A DNA stretch of 33,289 nt from Reyranella sp. (lineage in GTDB: Bacteria > Pseudomonadota > Alphaproteobacteria > Reyranellales > Reyranellaceae). A program made the translations under genes and the position numbers. The DNA is taken from the NCBI GenBank assembly GCA_022844015.1, contig JALHMO010000075.1, positions 1 to 33,289 of the forward strand, given 5' to 3'. Numbering within the stretch: the stretch's first letter is position 1; the number at the start of each line of letters is the position of its first letter. The notes below the pieces were generated by a model. The model had not been told where the DNA came from. It saw only the letters and a program-made list of their open reading frames with translations, and ran no database searches. This document shows, in pieces, positions 23,324 to 32,718 of this stretch.

Positions 23324-23494
23324 CATGCCGTCTCGTCCGAATGGGATTTCCGGTTCGCGTTGCCAGCCGAGCTGTCGCCTCACAAGATTTGCGTCGGACG
23401 AATTGCCAGTAACGTCAGGATAGACGATCGTTGGCGCGAAGATGCCGGATTGGCATTCCGTCGCGCCTATGCTGCGAAGGGCGTCACCCTATGA
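23324..23494 (+). pseudogene. In-frame 3' remnant of the nuclease gene after the premature stop
   Basis: Immediately after TAG 23321-23323 the same frame is open for 56 codons (beginning HAVSSEWDFRFALPAEL). It ends at TGA 23492-23494, which overlaps the methyltransferase ATG at 23491 as ATGA. The remnant has no plausible start of its own, and its aromatic/hydrophobic strand pattern (WDFRFALP, ICVGRIASNVRID) continues the nuclease domain. A single change (for example TTG to TAG) explains it. Confidence 0.75.
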
Positions 23495-24738
23495 AAGAGC
23501 TCACCGCGATCAGCCTGTTCACCGGCGCAGGTGGTCTCGACTTCGGGTTCGAAGCCGCAGGATTTCGTACGGCCGTTGCGCTGGAGATCGACAAGCGCTG
23601 CTGCACGACGCTTCGCCATAACCGATCGTGGCCCGTGATCGACCGGGACGTCGCTACGGTTCCGACAGAGGAGCTCCTGGATGTGGCTGGGCTCGGGGTC
23701 GGAGAGGCCGATGCATTGATTGGCGGACCACCGTGCCAACCGTTCTCGAAATCGGGATTCTGGGCGACAGGTGATGCGAAGCGTCTCGACGATCCTCGGG
23801 CAACGACACTCGAGGCATACTTGCGCATCCTGGCGGAGGCTCAACCCCGAGCGTTCCTGCTGGAGAATGTCGAGGGGCTGGGCTTCAAAGGCAAGGACGA
23901 GGCGCTGAAGCTCATCCATTCGCGACTGTTGGCCATCAACGAGGCGCACGGCACGCGCTACCGGGCGACAATTGCGACGCTGAATGCCGCCGACTACGGT
24001 GTGCCGCAGCTCCGAAAGCGCATCTTCGTCGTTGGCGCGAGAGACGGATCCACCTTCAACTTTCCGGCAGCAACTCACGCGCCGGCGGACTCGAGCGATT
24101 GGACGGACTCGCGACCGCGCGCGCTGACCGCCTGGGATGCGCTCCATGATCTTCCCGAGCCCAACGATCCGGGTGTCCTGCTGTCGGGAAAATGGGCTCA
24201 GCTGCTGCCCACGATTCCGGAGGGGAAGAACTATCTTTGGCACACGGACCGGGGCGGTGGGGAACCCCTGTTCGGGTGGCGGCGGCGGTATTGGTCGTTC
24301 TTGCTGAAGCTCGCCAAGGACCAGCCGGCCTGGACTGTTCAGGCCCAACCCGGCCCGGCGACCGGGCCTTTCCACTGGAACAACAGGCGCCTGACGATGA
24401 GAGAGATGGCGCGCCTGCAGACCTTCCCGGACGAGGTCGAGATACTCGGCAGCATCGCCGATGCGCAGCGGCAACTCGGCAACGCCGTCCCTTCCTTGCT
24501 GGCAGAGGTGCTTGCCAAGGCGATCGTCTGGCAATTGCTGGGGATCAGGACGTGGCCGGGCAACCTCAAGCTTGCCCTGGGGCAGGCCAAGACGATGCCC
24601 CCTCCTGCGAATCCCGCAGAGGCCGTGCCGGCAGCCTACCTGGCCCTCAAGGGCAAGCACCACGCCCATCCGGGCACTGGCAAGGGCGCGCGGGCGAGCG
24701 CGCGCGCAATCAACGCGAGCGAGCAAGGGCCCGAGTAA
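23491..24738 (+). CDS. DNA (cytosine-5-)-methyltransferase
   Basis: This 415-residue type II methyltransferase makes 5-methylcytosine in its (unknown) target. The ordered m5C motifs are complete: I SLFTGAGGLDFGFEAAGF (8-25), IV GGPPCQPFSKSG with catalytic C82, VI LLENVEGL (123-130), VIII QLRKRIFVVGAR (173-184), IX MREMARLQTFPD (303-314) and X QRQLGNAVPSLLAEV (326-340). The target-recognition region spans about 185-300. A C-terminal tail (about 365-415) is Ala/Lys/Arg-rich. ATG 23491 is chosen because it overlaps the restored nuclease stop and precedes the conserved N terminus; a longer in-frame start at 23431 reads into the nuclease gene. It converges on and overlaps the Vsr gene by 29 bp. 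Confidence 0.95.
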   Translation: MKELTAISLFTGAGGLDFGFEAAGFRTAVALEIDKRCCTTLRHNRSWPVIDRDVATVPTEELLDVAGLGVGEADALIGGPPCQPFSKSGFWATGDAKRLDDPRATTLEAYLRILAEAQPRAFLLENVEGLGFKGKDEALKLIHSRLLAINEAHGTRYRATIATLNAADYGVPQLRKRIFVVGARDGSTFNFPAATHAPADSSDWTDSRPRALTAWDALHDLPEPNDPGVLLSGKWAQLLPTIPEGKNYLWHTDRGGGEPLFGWRRRYWSFLLKLAKDQPAWTVQAQPGPATGPFHWNNRRLTMREMARLQTFPDEVEILGSIADAQRQLGNAVPSLLAEVLAKAIVWQLLGIRTWPGNLKLALGQAKTMPPPANPAEAVPAAYLALKGKHHAHPGTGKGARASARAINASEQGPE

Positions 24739-25180
24739 GGCGACGTTCCAGCCGTTCCACGTGCCCCGTTTGGCACTCCCATATCACCAGGACACGCCAT
24801 CCGAGTTGCCGGAGCGCCCTTCGGGATTGGGTGTCACGCTCGACATTGCGAGCGAGCTTCGGATGCCAGTACTCAGGGCGGCTGTGAGGTCGCTTGCCAA
24901 GCGGGCAGCCGGGATGCTGGTGCCAGAAGCATCCGTGAACCTGGATCGCTATCGCGTGGCGTGGAAGCACAATGTCGGGAGTTCCCGGCAGGTCAGCCCG
25001 ATGAAGCCGGAAGCGCGCGCCCATTGCATGAAGAAGCCGGCGCACAGCCAGCTCCGGCCGTGTGTCCTTCTTTCGTATGGACCGCATGATGGTCGACGTG
25101 AGGGTCGCGCTCCTTGGCTCTCGCGACGTTCCATGTCGATCGCGAGATCCGAGGATCCGATCGCAATGCGCTCTTGCCAT
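24710..25180 (-). CDS. vsr: Very short patch repair endonuclease (Vsr)
   Basis: Vsr nicks 5' of the T in T:G mismatches produced by deamination of 5-methylcytosine, starting repair toward C:G. It is typically linked to a cytosine methyltransferase, as here. The 156-residue product has IMRSIRKKDTRPEL (E43), the catalytic Asp in LPGTPDIVL (D69), the zinc/active-site cluster HGCFWHQHPGC (82-92), WHPKLARNVERD and LGWRVLVIWEC (C136). ATG 25180 gives a 30-residue N-terminal head slightly longer than usual and lacks a clear ribosome-binding site, so the start is uncertain. Its 3' end overlaps the methyltransferase 3' end tail-to-tail. Confidence 0.93.
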   Translation of the reverse strand: MARAHCDRILGSRDRHGTSREPRSATLTSTIMRSIRKKDTRPELAVRRLLHAMGARFRLHRADLPGTPDIVLPRHAIAIQVHGCFWHQHPGCPLGKRPHSRPEYWHPKLARNVERDTQSRRALRQLGWRVLVIWECQTGHVERLERRLTRALARSR

Positions 25181-25226
25181 GGCAAGACAAAGGGAGCGCG
25201 ATGAAATTCGTCGGCCGTTGGGGCCC

Positions 25227-25970
25227 CTACCGCGCCACCCACCTCTCGTAGTCGCGGGCCACTTCCTCGACCGCGACGTCGTAGAAGCGCTTGCCGTGCT
25301 CGGGTGTCGCCTGGCTGGGATCGGAGCCGATGCGGCCGTCGGGGAAGGCGCGGCGGTAGTCCTCGGCGTCGGCGAACGAGCCGTTGGGCGCGATCCGCGG
25401 CTCGAGCTGCGTGCGGTTCATCGTCTCGGGATACTTGTACCAGGTGAGCGCCACTTCCGAGGCGGTGGCGTGGCTGCCTTCGCCGACCGGGTAGAGCTCC
25501 TGGCTGAGCTTCTTGATGCCCGGCCCGTCCCACCAGTTGCGCAGCGCGCACTTGATCGAGGGCTGGTTGCTCAGCCGCTCCATCGAGCGCTCGGCGTAGA
25601 TCTCGGAGAAGGCGGCGGTCACCGTGGCGATGTTGCCGCCGTGGCCGTTGACGAAGAAGAAGCGCGTGAAGCCGTGGCGCGCCAGCGACACCACGGTGTC
25701 GCGCACGACGGCGATCAGCGTGGTCGGCCGCAAGGTCACCGAGCCCGGGAAGTCGAGGTGATGCTGCGCCATGCCGACGGAGATGGTCGGAGCCACCAGC
25801 GCGCCGACCTTCTCGCCGGCGCCGCGGCCGATCATCTCGGCGGTCAGCGCATCGGTGCCGATCAGGCCGGTCGGTCCATGCTGCTCGGTCGAGCCGATCG
25901 GGATGATGATGCCGGTCCTGGTCTTGAGATAATCCTCGACGAACGTCCAGGTCTTGAGCTGCAGCTGCAC
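25227..25970 (-). CDS. Creatininase family amidohydrolase
   Basis: This 247-residue metal-dependent amidohydrolase is of the creatininase family (creatininase, formamide/mycofactocin-type hydrolases). Metal ligands are visible: IPIGSTEQHGPTGLIGTD (E29, H31, D40), the central FFFVNGHGGN, and the acidic site in VGEGSHATASE. The GTG start at 25970 gives MQLQLKTWTFVEDYL with normal spacing to the first motif. It lies 11 bp downstream of the DUF255 gene stop on the same strand, so co-transcription is likely. It forms the right boundary of the restriction-modification island. The substrate is unknown. Confidence 0.9.
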   Translation of the reverse strand: MQLQLKTWTFVEDYLKTRTGIIIPIGSTEQHGPTGLIGTDALTAEMIGRGAGEKVGALVAPTISVGMAQHHLDFPGSVTLRPTTLIAVVRDTVVSLARHGFTRFFFVNGHGGNIATVTAAFSEIYAERSMERLSNQPSIKCALRNWWDGPGIKKLSQELYPVGEGSHATASEVALTWYKYPETMNRTQLEPRIAPNGSFADAEDYRRAFPDGRIGSDPSQATPEHGKRFYDVAVEEVARDYERWVAR

Positions 25971-25981
25971 GAACTACTCCT

Positions 25982-28018
<2,037 letters not shown>

Positions 28019-28033
28019 GACAGGAACGCGCGG

Positions 28034-29191
28034 TCATGGCGGGGCCTCGCCGAGATTGCCTTCGCTGTTGATCAGGAGAATGCGCGACTGGCGATCGAGC
28101 TTCAGGGCCTCGAACGCGGCTGCGTCGGCGCCGACGCGCAGCAGGCCGGCCAGGCCGGCGCAGCCCGATGGCCCCGAGGCAATCACGGGGTCGTTGCCGC
28201 GCGGGTGGGCGTACAGGCGGCGCGCCGGAAGCACCTCGTTCTCCTCGATGGTCATGAACCAGTCGGCGCCCTCGCCGACCACCGGCCACGTCACCGGCGA
28301 GATCTCGCGGCAGGCCAGGCCGCCCATGACGGTATCGGCATTGCCGCTCGCCAATGCCGGCTTGCCGGCGAGGTTGCTTTGGAACCAGCAATCGGCACTC
28401 GCCGGCTCGACCACGATCGAAAGCGGCCGTTCCGGCAGCACTGCCCACAGATAGCCGATCACGGCGGCGGCGAGGCCGCCGACGCCGGCCTGCACGAACA
28501 CGTGCGTCGGCGCCTGCTGCCATTGCACGACCGCCTCGTGCGCCAGCACGCAGTAGCCGCGCATGACGCTGCGCGGCACCGAGTCGTAACCCTCCCACGA
28601 GGTATCCGAGATGATCGACCAGCCTCTTTCGTCCGACAGGCGCCGGCATTCGGCGACGGCGGTGTCGTAGTCGCCATCGACGCGGATCACCTCGGCGCCG
28701 CGGGCGCGGATCGCCGCCTCTTTCTCGGCGCTGGTGAATTTGGGCAGGAACACGGTGCACGGCACGCCGAACAGCCTGGCGCCGGCCGCGACCGACCGGC
28801 CGTGATTACCCGAGCTCGCGGTGGCGAAGGTGAAGCGCGAGGTGATCTCGCGATGCTGTCCATTCACCAGCTCTGCGAAGCTGGTGCTCGTGTGATAGGC
28901 CTCGCCGACCGCGCCGGACAGCACGTTGTAGACGGCGATGACGCCGCCCAGCGCCTTGAAGGCGCCGAAGCCGAAACGCTGGCTCTCGTCCTTGACGCGG
29001 ACCTGCCCGACTCCCAATCGCTCGGCCAGCGCCGGCAGGTCGTAGAGCGGCGTCGGGGTGTGGCGCGGGCATTCGCGCAACTCCTCGCAGAGCTCGGGAA
29101 TCCCGTTGGGATTGACCACGAACTGCTGGTCACGGCCGAATTTCTGCCGTCGGTCGGCGCGCGGGTTGGGAGCAAGCCAGGGAGGGACCAT
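28034..29191 (-). CDS. dpaL: Diaminopropionate ammonia-lyase-like PLP enzyme
   Basis: This PLP enzyme of about 385 residues is of the fold-type II family and resembles diaminopropionate ammonia-lyase, which converts 2,3-diaminopropionate to pyruvate and ammonia. The PLP lysine is K79 in DESQRFGFGAFKALGG. The phosphate/substrate loop is ATASSGNHGRSVAAGA, the glycine-rich PLP-phosphate loop is VQAGVGGLAAAV, and SGPSGCAGLAGLL lies near the C terminus. ATG 29191 is preferred because it starts at the first homology-like residues (VPPWLAPNPRADR); ATG 29206 would add five residues and the longer open frame is unlikely. It lies 15 bp upstream of the DUF255 gene on the same strand. Confidence 0.88.
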   Translation of the reverse strand: MVPPWLAPNPRADRRQKFGRDQQFVVNPNGIPELCEELRECPRHTPTPLYDLPALAERLGVGQVRVKDESQRFGFGAFKALGGVIAVYNVLSGAVGEAYHTSTSFAELVNGQHREITSRFTFATASSGNHGRSVAAGARLFGVPCTVFLPKFTSAEKEAAIRARGAEVIRVDGDYDTAVAECRRLSDERGWSIISDTSWEGYDSVPRSVMRGYCVLAHEAVVQWQQAPTHVFVQAGVGGLAAAVIGYLWAVLPERPLSIVVEPASADCWFQSNLAGKPALASGNADTVMGGLACREISPVTWPVVGEGADWFMTIEENEVLPARRLYAHPRGNDPVIASGPSGCAGLAGLLRVGADAAAFEALKLDRQSRILLINSEGNLGEAPP

Positions 29192-29324
29192 GGGTCCTAT
29201 TACCATGAGCAGCCGCAGCGTGGCCCGTTGGGCCGGTCTCGCCTGAATCGATTTCCGGTTCGAGGGAGGCGCTTGCGATCCCATGGAACCGGCGATGTCC
29301 ATACTCGGCTGGCTGTTGCTGCCG

Positions 29325-29361
29325 GCACATTCCCGTCGGGTTCCAGCCGACGGGAATGTGC
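29325..29361. repeat. Perfect 15 bp inverted repeat (GCACATTCCCGTCGG)
   Basis: Arms 29325-29339 and 29347-29361 are exact reverse complements with a 7 bp loop. It lies between the divergent dpaL-like and DUF6489 genes. It shares the GCACATTCC / GGAATGTGC ends with elements at 15108 and 17349. Confidence 0.9.
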
Positions 29362-29390
29362 TCTAAGCTTGTCCAAACGGAGAGAACGCC

Positions 29391-29648
29391 ATGAAAGTCA
29401 ACGTCGAGGTAACCTGCACGCCCGAGGAAGCGCGTGCCTTCTTCGGCCTGCCCGACATCAAGCCCATGCAGGATCGCATCATGGGCGAGATCGAGGAGCG
29501 CCTGCGGTCGAGCCTCGGCGCCATGAATCCGGAGACCATCTTCAAGACGTGGCTGCCGGCATCGATTCAAGGGATGGAACAGATGCAGCAGATGCAGCAG
29601 GCTTTCTGGGCCCAACTCGCCAACATCGCCAGCGGAAAGAAGGATTGA
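29391..29648 (+). CDS. DUF6489 family protein
   Basis: This 85-residue protein starts KVNVEVTCTPEEARAFFGLPD, the signature of the DUF6489 family found in alphaproteobacteria, and ends in a methionine/glutamine-rich helix (GMEQMQQMQQAFWAQL). It looks like a small amphipathic helical protein with no signal peptide. The start is ATG 29391; the stop is 7 bp before the ferredoxin gene start, so the two are probably co-transcribed. The function is unknown. Confidence 0.88.
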   Translation: MKVNVEVTCTPEEARAFFGLPDIKPMQDRIMGEIEERLRSSLGAMNPETIFKTWLPASIQGMEQMQQMQQAFWAQLANIASGKKD

Positions 29649-29655
29649 CCCCCCG

Positions 29656-30051
29656 ATGAGCCAGCGCGAAAAGCCGACCGACCCCAAGCCCTACTACGAC
29701 GCCCACGTGTTCTGCTGCACCAACCGCCGGGTGGCCGGCCATCCGCGCGGCTCGTGCGCCGATCGCGGCAGCGAGGCGCTGCGCGACTACATGAAGGGGC
29801 GCGCCCGACAGCTCGGCATCGACAACGTCCGCATCAACAGCGCCGGCTGCCTCGACCGCTGCGAGCTCGGGCCGACCGTGGTGATCTATCCGGAAGGCGT
29901 CTGGTATTCCTGCCCGACCAAGGAAGACATCGACGAGGTGCTGCAGAAGCACCTGATCGAGGGCGGAAGGGTCGAGCGCCTGATTCTGCAGACGGCGGAC
30001 AAGTCTCCGGATGATCGCGCCACGCGCCGGAGCGCGGCCGCCTCGGGCTAG
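29656..30051 (+). CDS. (2Fe-2S) thioredoxin-like ferredoxin domain protein
   Basis: This 131-residue protein has the thioredoxin-fold [2Fe-2S] ferredoxin pattern: YDAHVFCCTNRR (C20/C21), GSCADRGSEALRDYMKGRA (C34) and INSAGCLDRCELGPTVVIYPEGVWYSC (C65, C69). The strand-helix arrangement VVIYPEGVWYSCPTKEDIDEVLQKHL closes the domain. The last 20 residues are a charged tail. It is predicted to be a cytoplasmic electron carrier with an unknown partner. ATG 29656 lies close behind the DUF6489 gene. Confidence 0.92.
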   Translation: MSQREKPTDPKPYYDAHVFCCTNRRVAGHPRGSCADRGSEALRDYMKGRARQLGIDNVRINSAGCLDRCELGPTVVIYPEGVWYSCPTKEDIDEVLQKHLIEGGRVERLILQTADKSPDDRATRRSAAASG

Positions 30052-30161
30052 CCGGCGCAGCCCCGGTCTCCCGCATTGCCGTGCGCATGGCCGCGTGCTC
30101 GCAGATGCGAGCGCGCGGGCGAGATTTCCCATCGGCTCGATTGTGAAAGGAACCTCGACGG

Positions 30162-30614
30162 ATGACGCGTCTGCTCCTTTGCTCCTTGTACCTTCTGTCG
30201 GCCTGCCTGGCGCTGGCGGCTTCGGCGGGCGCCGCACAGCGAATGGTCAGCGTGGCCGGCAAGGAAGTGAACCTGCGTTCCGGACCTGGCACGCAGCATG
30301 CGGCCGAGTGGATCGTGAGCCGGGGCTATCCGCTCAGGGTGCTCGCGAGCCGCGGGAACTGGCTGCAGGTGGTCGACTTCGAGAATGACAAGGGCTGGAT
30401 TTATCGGCCCCTCACCAGCAGCACGCCCTATCACATCGTCAAGGTGAAGACCGCGAACATGCGAAGCCAGCCGACCACGCGCAGCCGGGTGATCGCCAGG
30501 CTCGTCTACGGCGATGTCCTGAGGACGCTCGAACGCAGGAGCGGCTGGGTCAGGGTGCAACGCGACAGCGGGTTGCGTGGCTGGGTGGCAAGGAGCCTGA
30601 TCTGGGGCTGGTAA
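30162..30614 (+). CDS. Secreted SH3-like domain protein
   Basis: This 150-residue protein has an N-terminal signal peptide (MTRLLLCSLYLLSACLALAAS, cleavage near 23-25). Two tandem bacterial SH3 (SH3b) domains follow: about 28-85 (VNLRSGPGTQH... WLQVVDFENDKGWIYRPL) and about 90-150 (ANMRSQPTTRSRVIARLVYGDVL ... GWVRVQRDSGLRGWVARSLIW). Such proteins usually bind cell-wall peptides in the periplasm. ATG 30162 gives the complete signal peptide. It converges with the HAD gene. Confidence 0.88.
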   Translation: MTRLLLCSLYLLSACLALAASAGAAQRMVSVAGKEVNLRSGPGTQHAAEWIVSRGYPLRVLASRGNWLQVVDFENDKGWIYRPLTSSTPYHIVKVKTANMRSQPTTRSRVIARLVYGDVLRTLERRSGWVRVQRDSGLRGWVARSLIWGW

Positions 30615-30670
30615 GCGACGAGGTGTGGCCGAGACGAGGTGCAGCCGGATCGGACTCACCCGCCGCGCCA

Positions 30671-30692
30671 GCCGGTCGGGCCGGGAACCGGC
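30671..30692. terminator. Weak hairpin between convergent SH3 and HAD genes
   Basis: GCCGGT (30671-30676) and ACCGGC (30687-30692) can pair within the 89 bp convergent gap. The stem is short, has no T-run and the region is uniformly GC-rich, so a terminator role is only tentative. Confidence 0.25.
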
Positions 30693-30703
30693 AGCCCGCG
30701 CGG

Positions 30704-31426
30704 CTACTCCAGCAGCTCGCCTAGCCGGCGGATGATGCGCGTAGGCTGCGCCCTTGCCTGGGCCGGCACGCCGGCTTCGTAAGGGTCGTACCAGATGCCG
30801 CACATGCCGAGCTGCTGCGGTGCCACCACTTCCCATTCGTAGTTGTCGCCGACCATCCAGGCGTCGGCGGCGCCGACTCCCAGCCGCTCCAGCGCGTGGC
30901 GATAGACCGCGAGCTCGGGCTTGCCCTGGCCGAACTCGCCTTCGATCTGGATGTGATCGAAGCGATGGCCGAGCTCGAAGCGAACGATCTTGTCGCGCTG
31001 CGTCGCCGAGGCGCCGTTGGTCACCAGAGCGAGCCTGACGCCGGCCTGGCGCAGCGCGTCGATGGTGGCGTGCGCATCCGGGTAGAGGCGGTACTCGTTA
31101 CGCCGCATCTCGGTGAAAGCGTCGGCGATCCTGTCGGCCAGCGCCTCGTCGGCGTGGCCGAGCCGCGCCAGGCCGCGTCGCGTCGACAGGCGCCGTGCCG
31201 TCGGTATGTCCAGGCGCCACTTCGCCGCCTCGGTCTGGTCCGACCAGAAGGCGCGTGCCTCGTCCATGATGGCGATGCGAATGCGCTCGATCGCCGCTTC
31301 GTCGTCGGCGTCGAGGTGGGCTGCGAACACGTGGAGCAGCCGGCGCCACGCCTCGTCCGGCTGGGCGTAGGCGCGGATCAGCGTGTCGTCGAGGTCGAAC
31401 AGGATGGCGCGCGGCAGGGTGGACAT
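30704..31426 (-). CDS. HAD family hydrolase
   Basis: This 240-residue haloacid dehalogenase-superfamily phosphatase has motif I FDLDDTLI (nucleophile D11, acid D13), motif II LVTNGAS, a conserved Lys in GQGKPELAVY and motif IV MVGDNYEWEV. A helical cap follows the first motif, as in the subfamily that includes phosphoglycolate phosphatase-like enzymes and pyrimidine 5'-nucleotidases. ATG 31426 gives a normal N terminus. It is 65 bp downstream of the lipoprotein gene on the same strand. The substrate is unknown. Confidence 0.9.
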   Translation of the reverse strand: MSTLPRAILFDLDDTLIRAYAQPDEAWRRLLHVFAAHLDADDEAAIERIRIAIMDEARAFWSDQTEAAKWRLDIPTARRLSTRRGLARLGHADEALADRIADAFTEMRRNEYRLYPDAHATIDALRQAGVRLALVTNGASATQRDKIVRFELGHRFDHIQIEGEFGQGKPELAVYRHALERLGVGAADAWMVGDNYEWEVVAPQQLGMCGIWYDPYEAGVPAQARAQPTRIIRRLGELLE

Positions 31427-31491
31427 GATGGCACGAGGGGCATGACGGAGGATCGGCGAACAGGGGCCTCTGGCACGTCACAGGCCCTGGA

Positions 31492-32667
31492 TCAGTTGGT
31501 CGGCCGTGGCGCGAAATGCCCGGGAGGCGGGCTCACCACGTTATTGCGGCCGGCCTGGACCTCGATCACCGCCAGCGCCCGCTCCGACTTGCCGTTGGGC
31601 AGGAAGCGGAAGATGCCGTCGATGCCGGACCAGCCGGCCGGGGTGGTGATGGCTTCGGCCGAGAAGTCGCCGCCCGGCTTCAGGCGGGCAAGATGCCCGG
31701 CGAGCGCCACGGCGTCGTAGGCGAGCGTCGCCAGCCGGTTGGGCGGCCGGCCATAGGTCGCCAGGAACTTGCGCTCGAAATCGGCCCGGGCGGCCGGATC
31801 GGGGGCGGCATACCAGGCGCCGCGCAGCAGGGCATCGTTGCCGATGCCGACGACGTCCCACACGCCGGTGCCGATCAGCTGGATCGACTTGGTGTCGATG
31901 CCGGCGGCGGCGAGGGAGGCCAGCGCCGTCGACAGGCGGGGCGGCCCCACAGGCACCAGCACCGCGAGCTTGCCGTCGTCGCCCTGCAGGGCGTCAGCCA
32001 GGCGCCGGGCGGCGGCGGTGAGGTCGAGGCTGTTGGGATCGTAGAGCTCGGTCGCCACCACCCGGGCGCCGCGTACCGTGGCCTGGCTTTCCAGGGTTCG
32101 GACCATCTGCTCGCCGTACGACGTCTGCGGCGCAAAGGCGGCGAAGCGCCGGATGCCGTTGTCGACCGAGTAGTCGACGACCCGGCGAACCTGGGGCGGG
32201 GCAGCGATACCCATGATCCATACGCCCGGCTGGGCGACCGATTCGTCGTTCGAGAACGAGATGACGTTGACGCCGCCCTGGGCGACCAGCGGCACCAGCG
32301 CCGCGGCCGACTGCCCGAACAGCGGGCCGAGCACCAGCGCCACGCCGTCGGCGCGAGCCTTGCGGTAGGCTTCCATGGCCGTGTCGGCGCTCTCGCCGGA
32401 ATCGTAGGCGGCCAGCGCCAGCTCCCTGGCGCCGGTGTCGAACAGTGCCATCTCGGCCGCCTGCTGCATCGATTGCCCGATCGGCGCCGCCCGGCCGGTG
32501 AGCGGCAGCAGCAGGGCGATGCGCATCTTGCCGGAAGCCGTGACCGGCGAGCCGGCAACCGGTCCGGTGGTCGTGGGCTTGGGGGGCGGCGTGCTAGTCT
32601 GCGGTTGCTGCGCGCAGGCGCCCAGCACGAAGGCAAGGGCGGCAAGCGCGAAAAACGACTGGCGCAT
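31492..32667 (-). CDS. Penicillin-binding protein activator (LppC-like lipoprotein)
   Basis: This 391-residue lipoprotein has a signal peptide with lipobox LGAC (C18), a Pro/Thr-rich linker and a periplasmic-binding-protein fold (RIALLLPLTGRAAPIGQSMQQAAEMAL... VALVLGPLFGQSAAALVPL... NVISFSNDESVAQPGVWIMG). This is the domain arrangement of LppC/LpoA-like proteins that stimulate peptidoglycan synthases; alphaproteobacterial members lack the N-terminal TPR repeats of enterobacterial LpoA. ATG 32667 is used. The rsmI gene is divergent, an adjacency frequently seen for LppC genes, which supports the call. Confidence 0.9.
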   Translation of the reverse strand: MRQSFFALAALAFVLGACAQQPQTSTPPPKPTTTGPVAGSPVTASGKMRIALLLPLTGRAAPIGQSMQQAAEMALFDTGARELALAAYDSGESADTAMEAYRKARADGVALVLGPLFGQSAAALVPLVAQGGVNVISFSNDESVAQPGVWIMGIAAPPQVRRVVDYSVDNGIRRFAAFAPQTSYGEQMVRTLESQATVRGARVVATELYDPNSLDLTAAARRLADALQGDDGKLAVLVPVGPPRLSTALASLAAAGIDTKSIQLIGTGVWDVVGIGNDALLRGAWYAAPDPAARADFERKFLATYGRPPNRLATLAYDAVALAGHLARLKPGGDFSAEAITTPAGWSGIDGIFRFLPNGKSERALAVIEVQAGRNNVVSPPPGHFAPRPTN

Positions 32668-32718
32668 CGGCGCGAAACTCCGGCGATCGGCTGACGATGA
32701 AAGTGGGCGAGCGGGGAC

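Noticed and set aside
23431-23490. Upstream start for the methyltransferase at 23431
   Set aside because: It would lie inside the nuclease reading frame remnant and adds residues before the conserved motif I. ATG 23491 coincides with the ATGA overlap.
22059-25180. Integrated element with attachment sites or transposase around the R-M island
   Set aside because: No integrase, transposase, tRNA gene or flanking direct repeat was seen at either edge, so the mechanism of acquisition remains unassigned.
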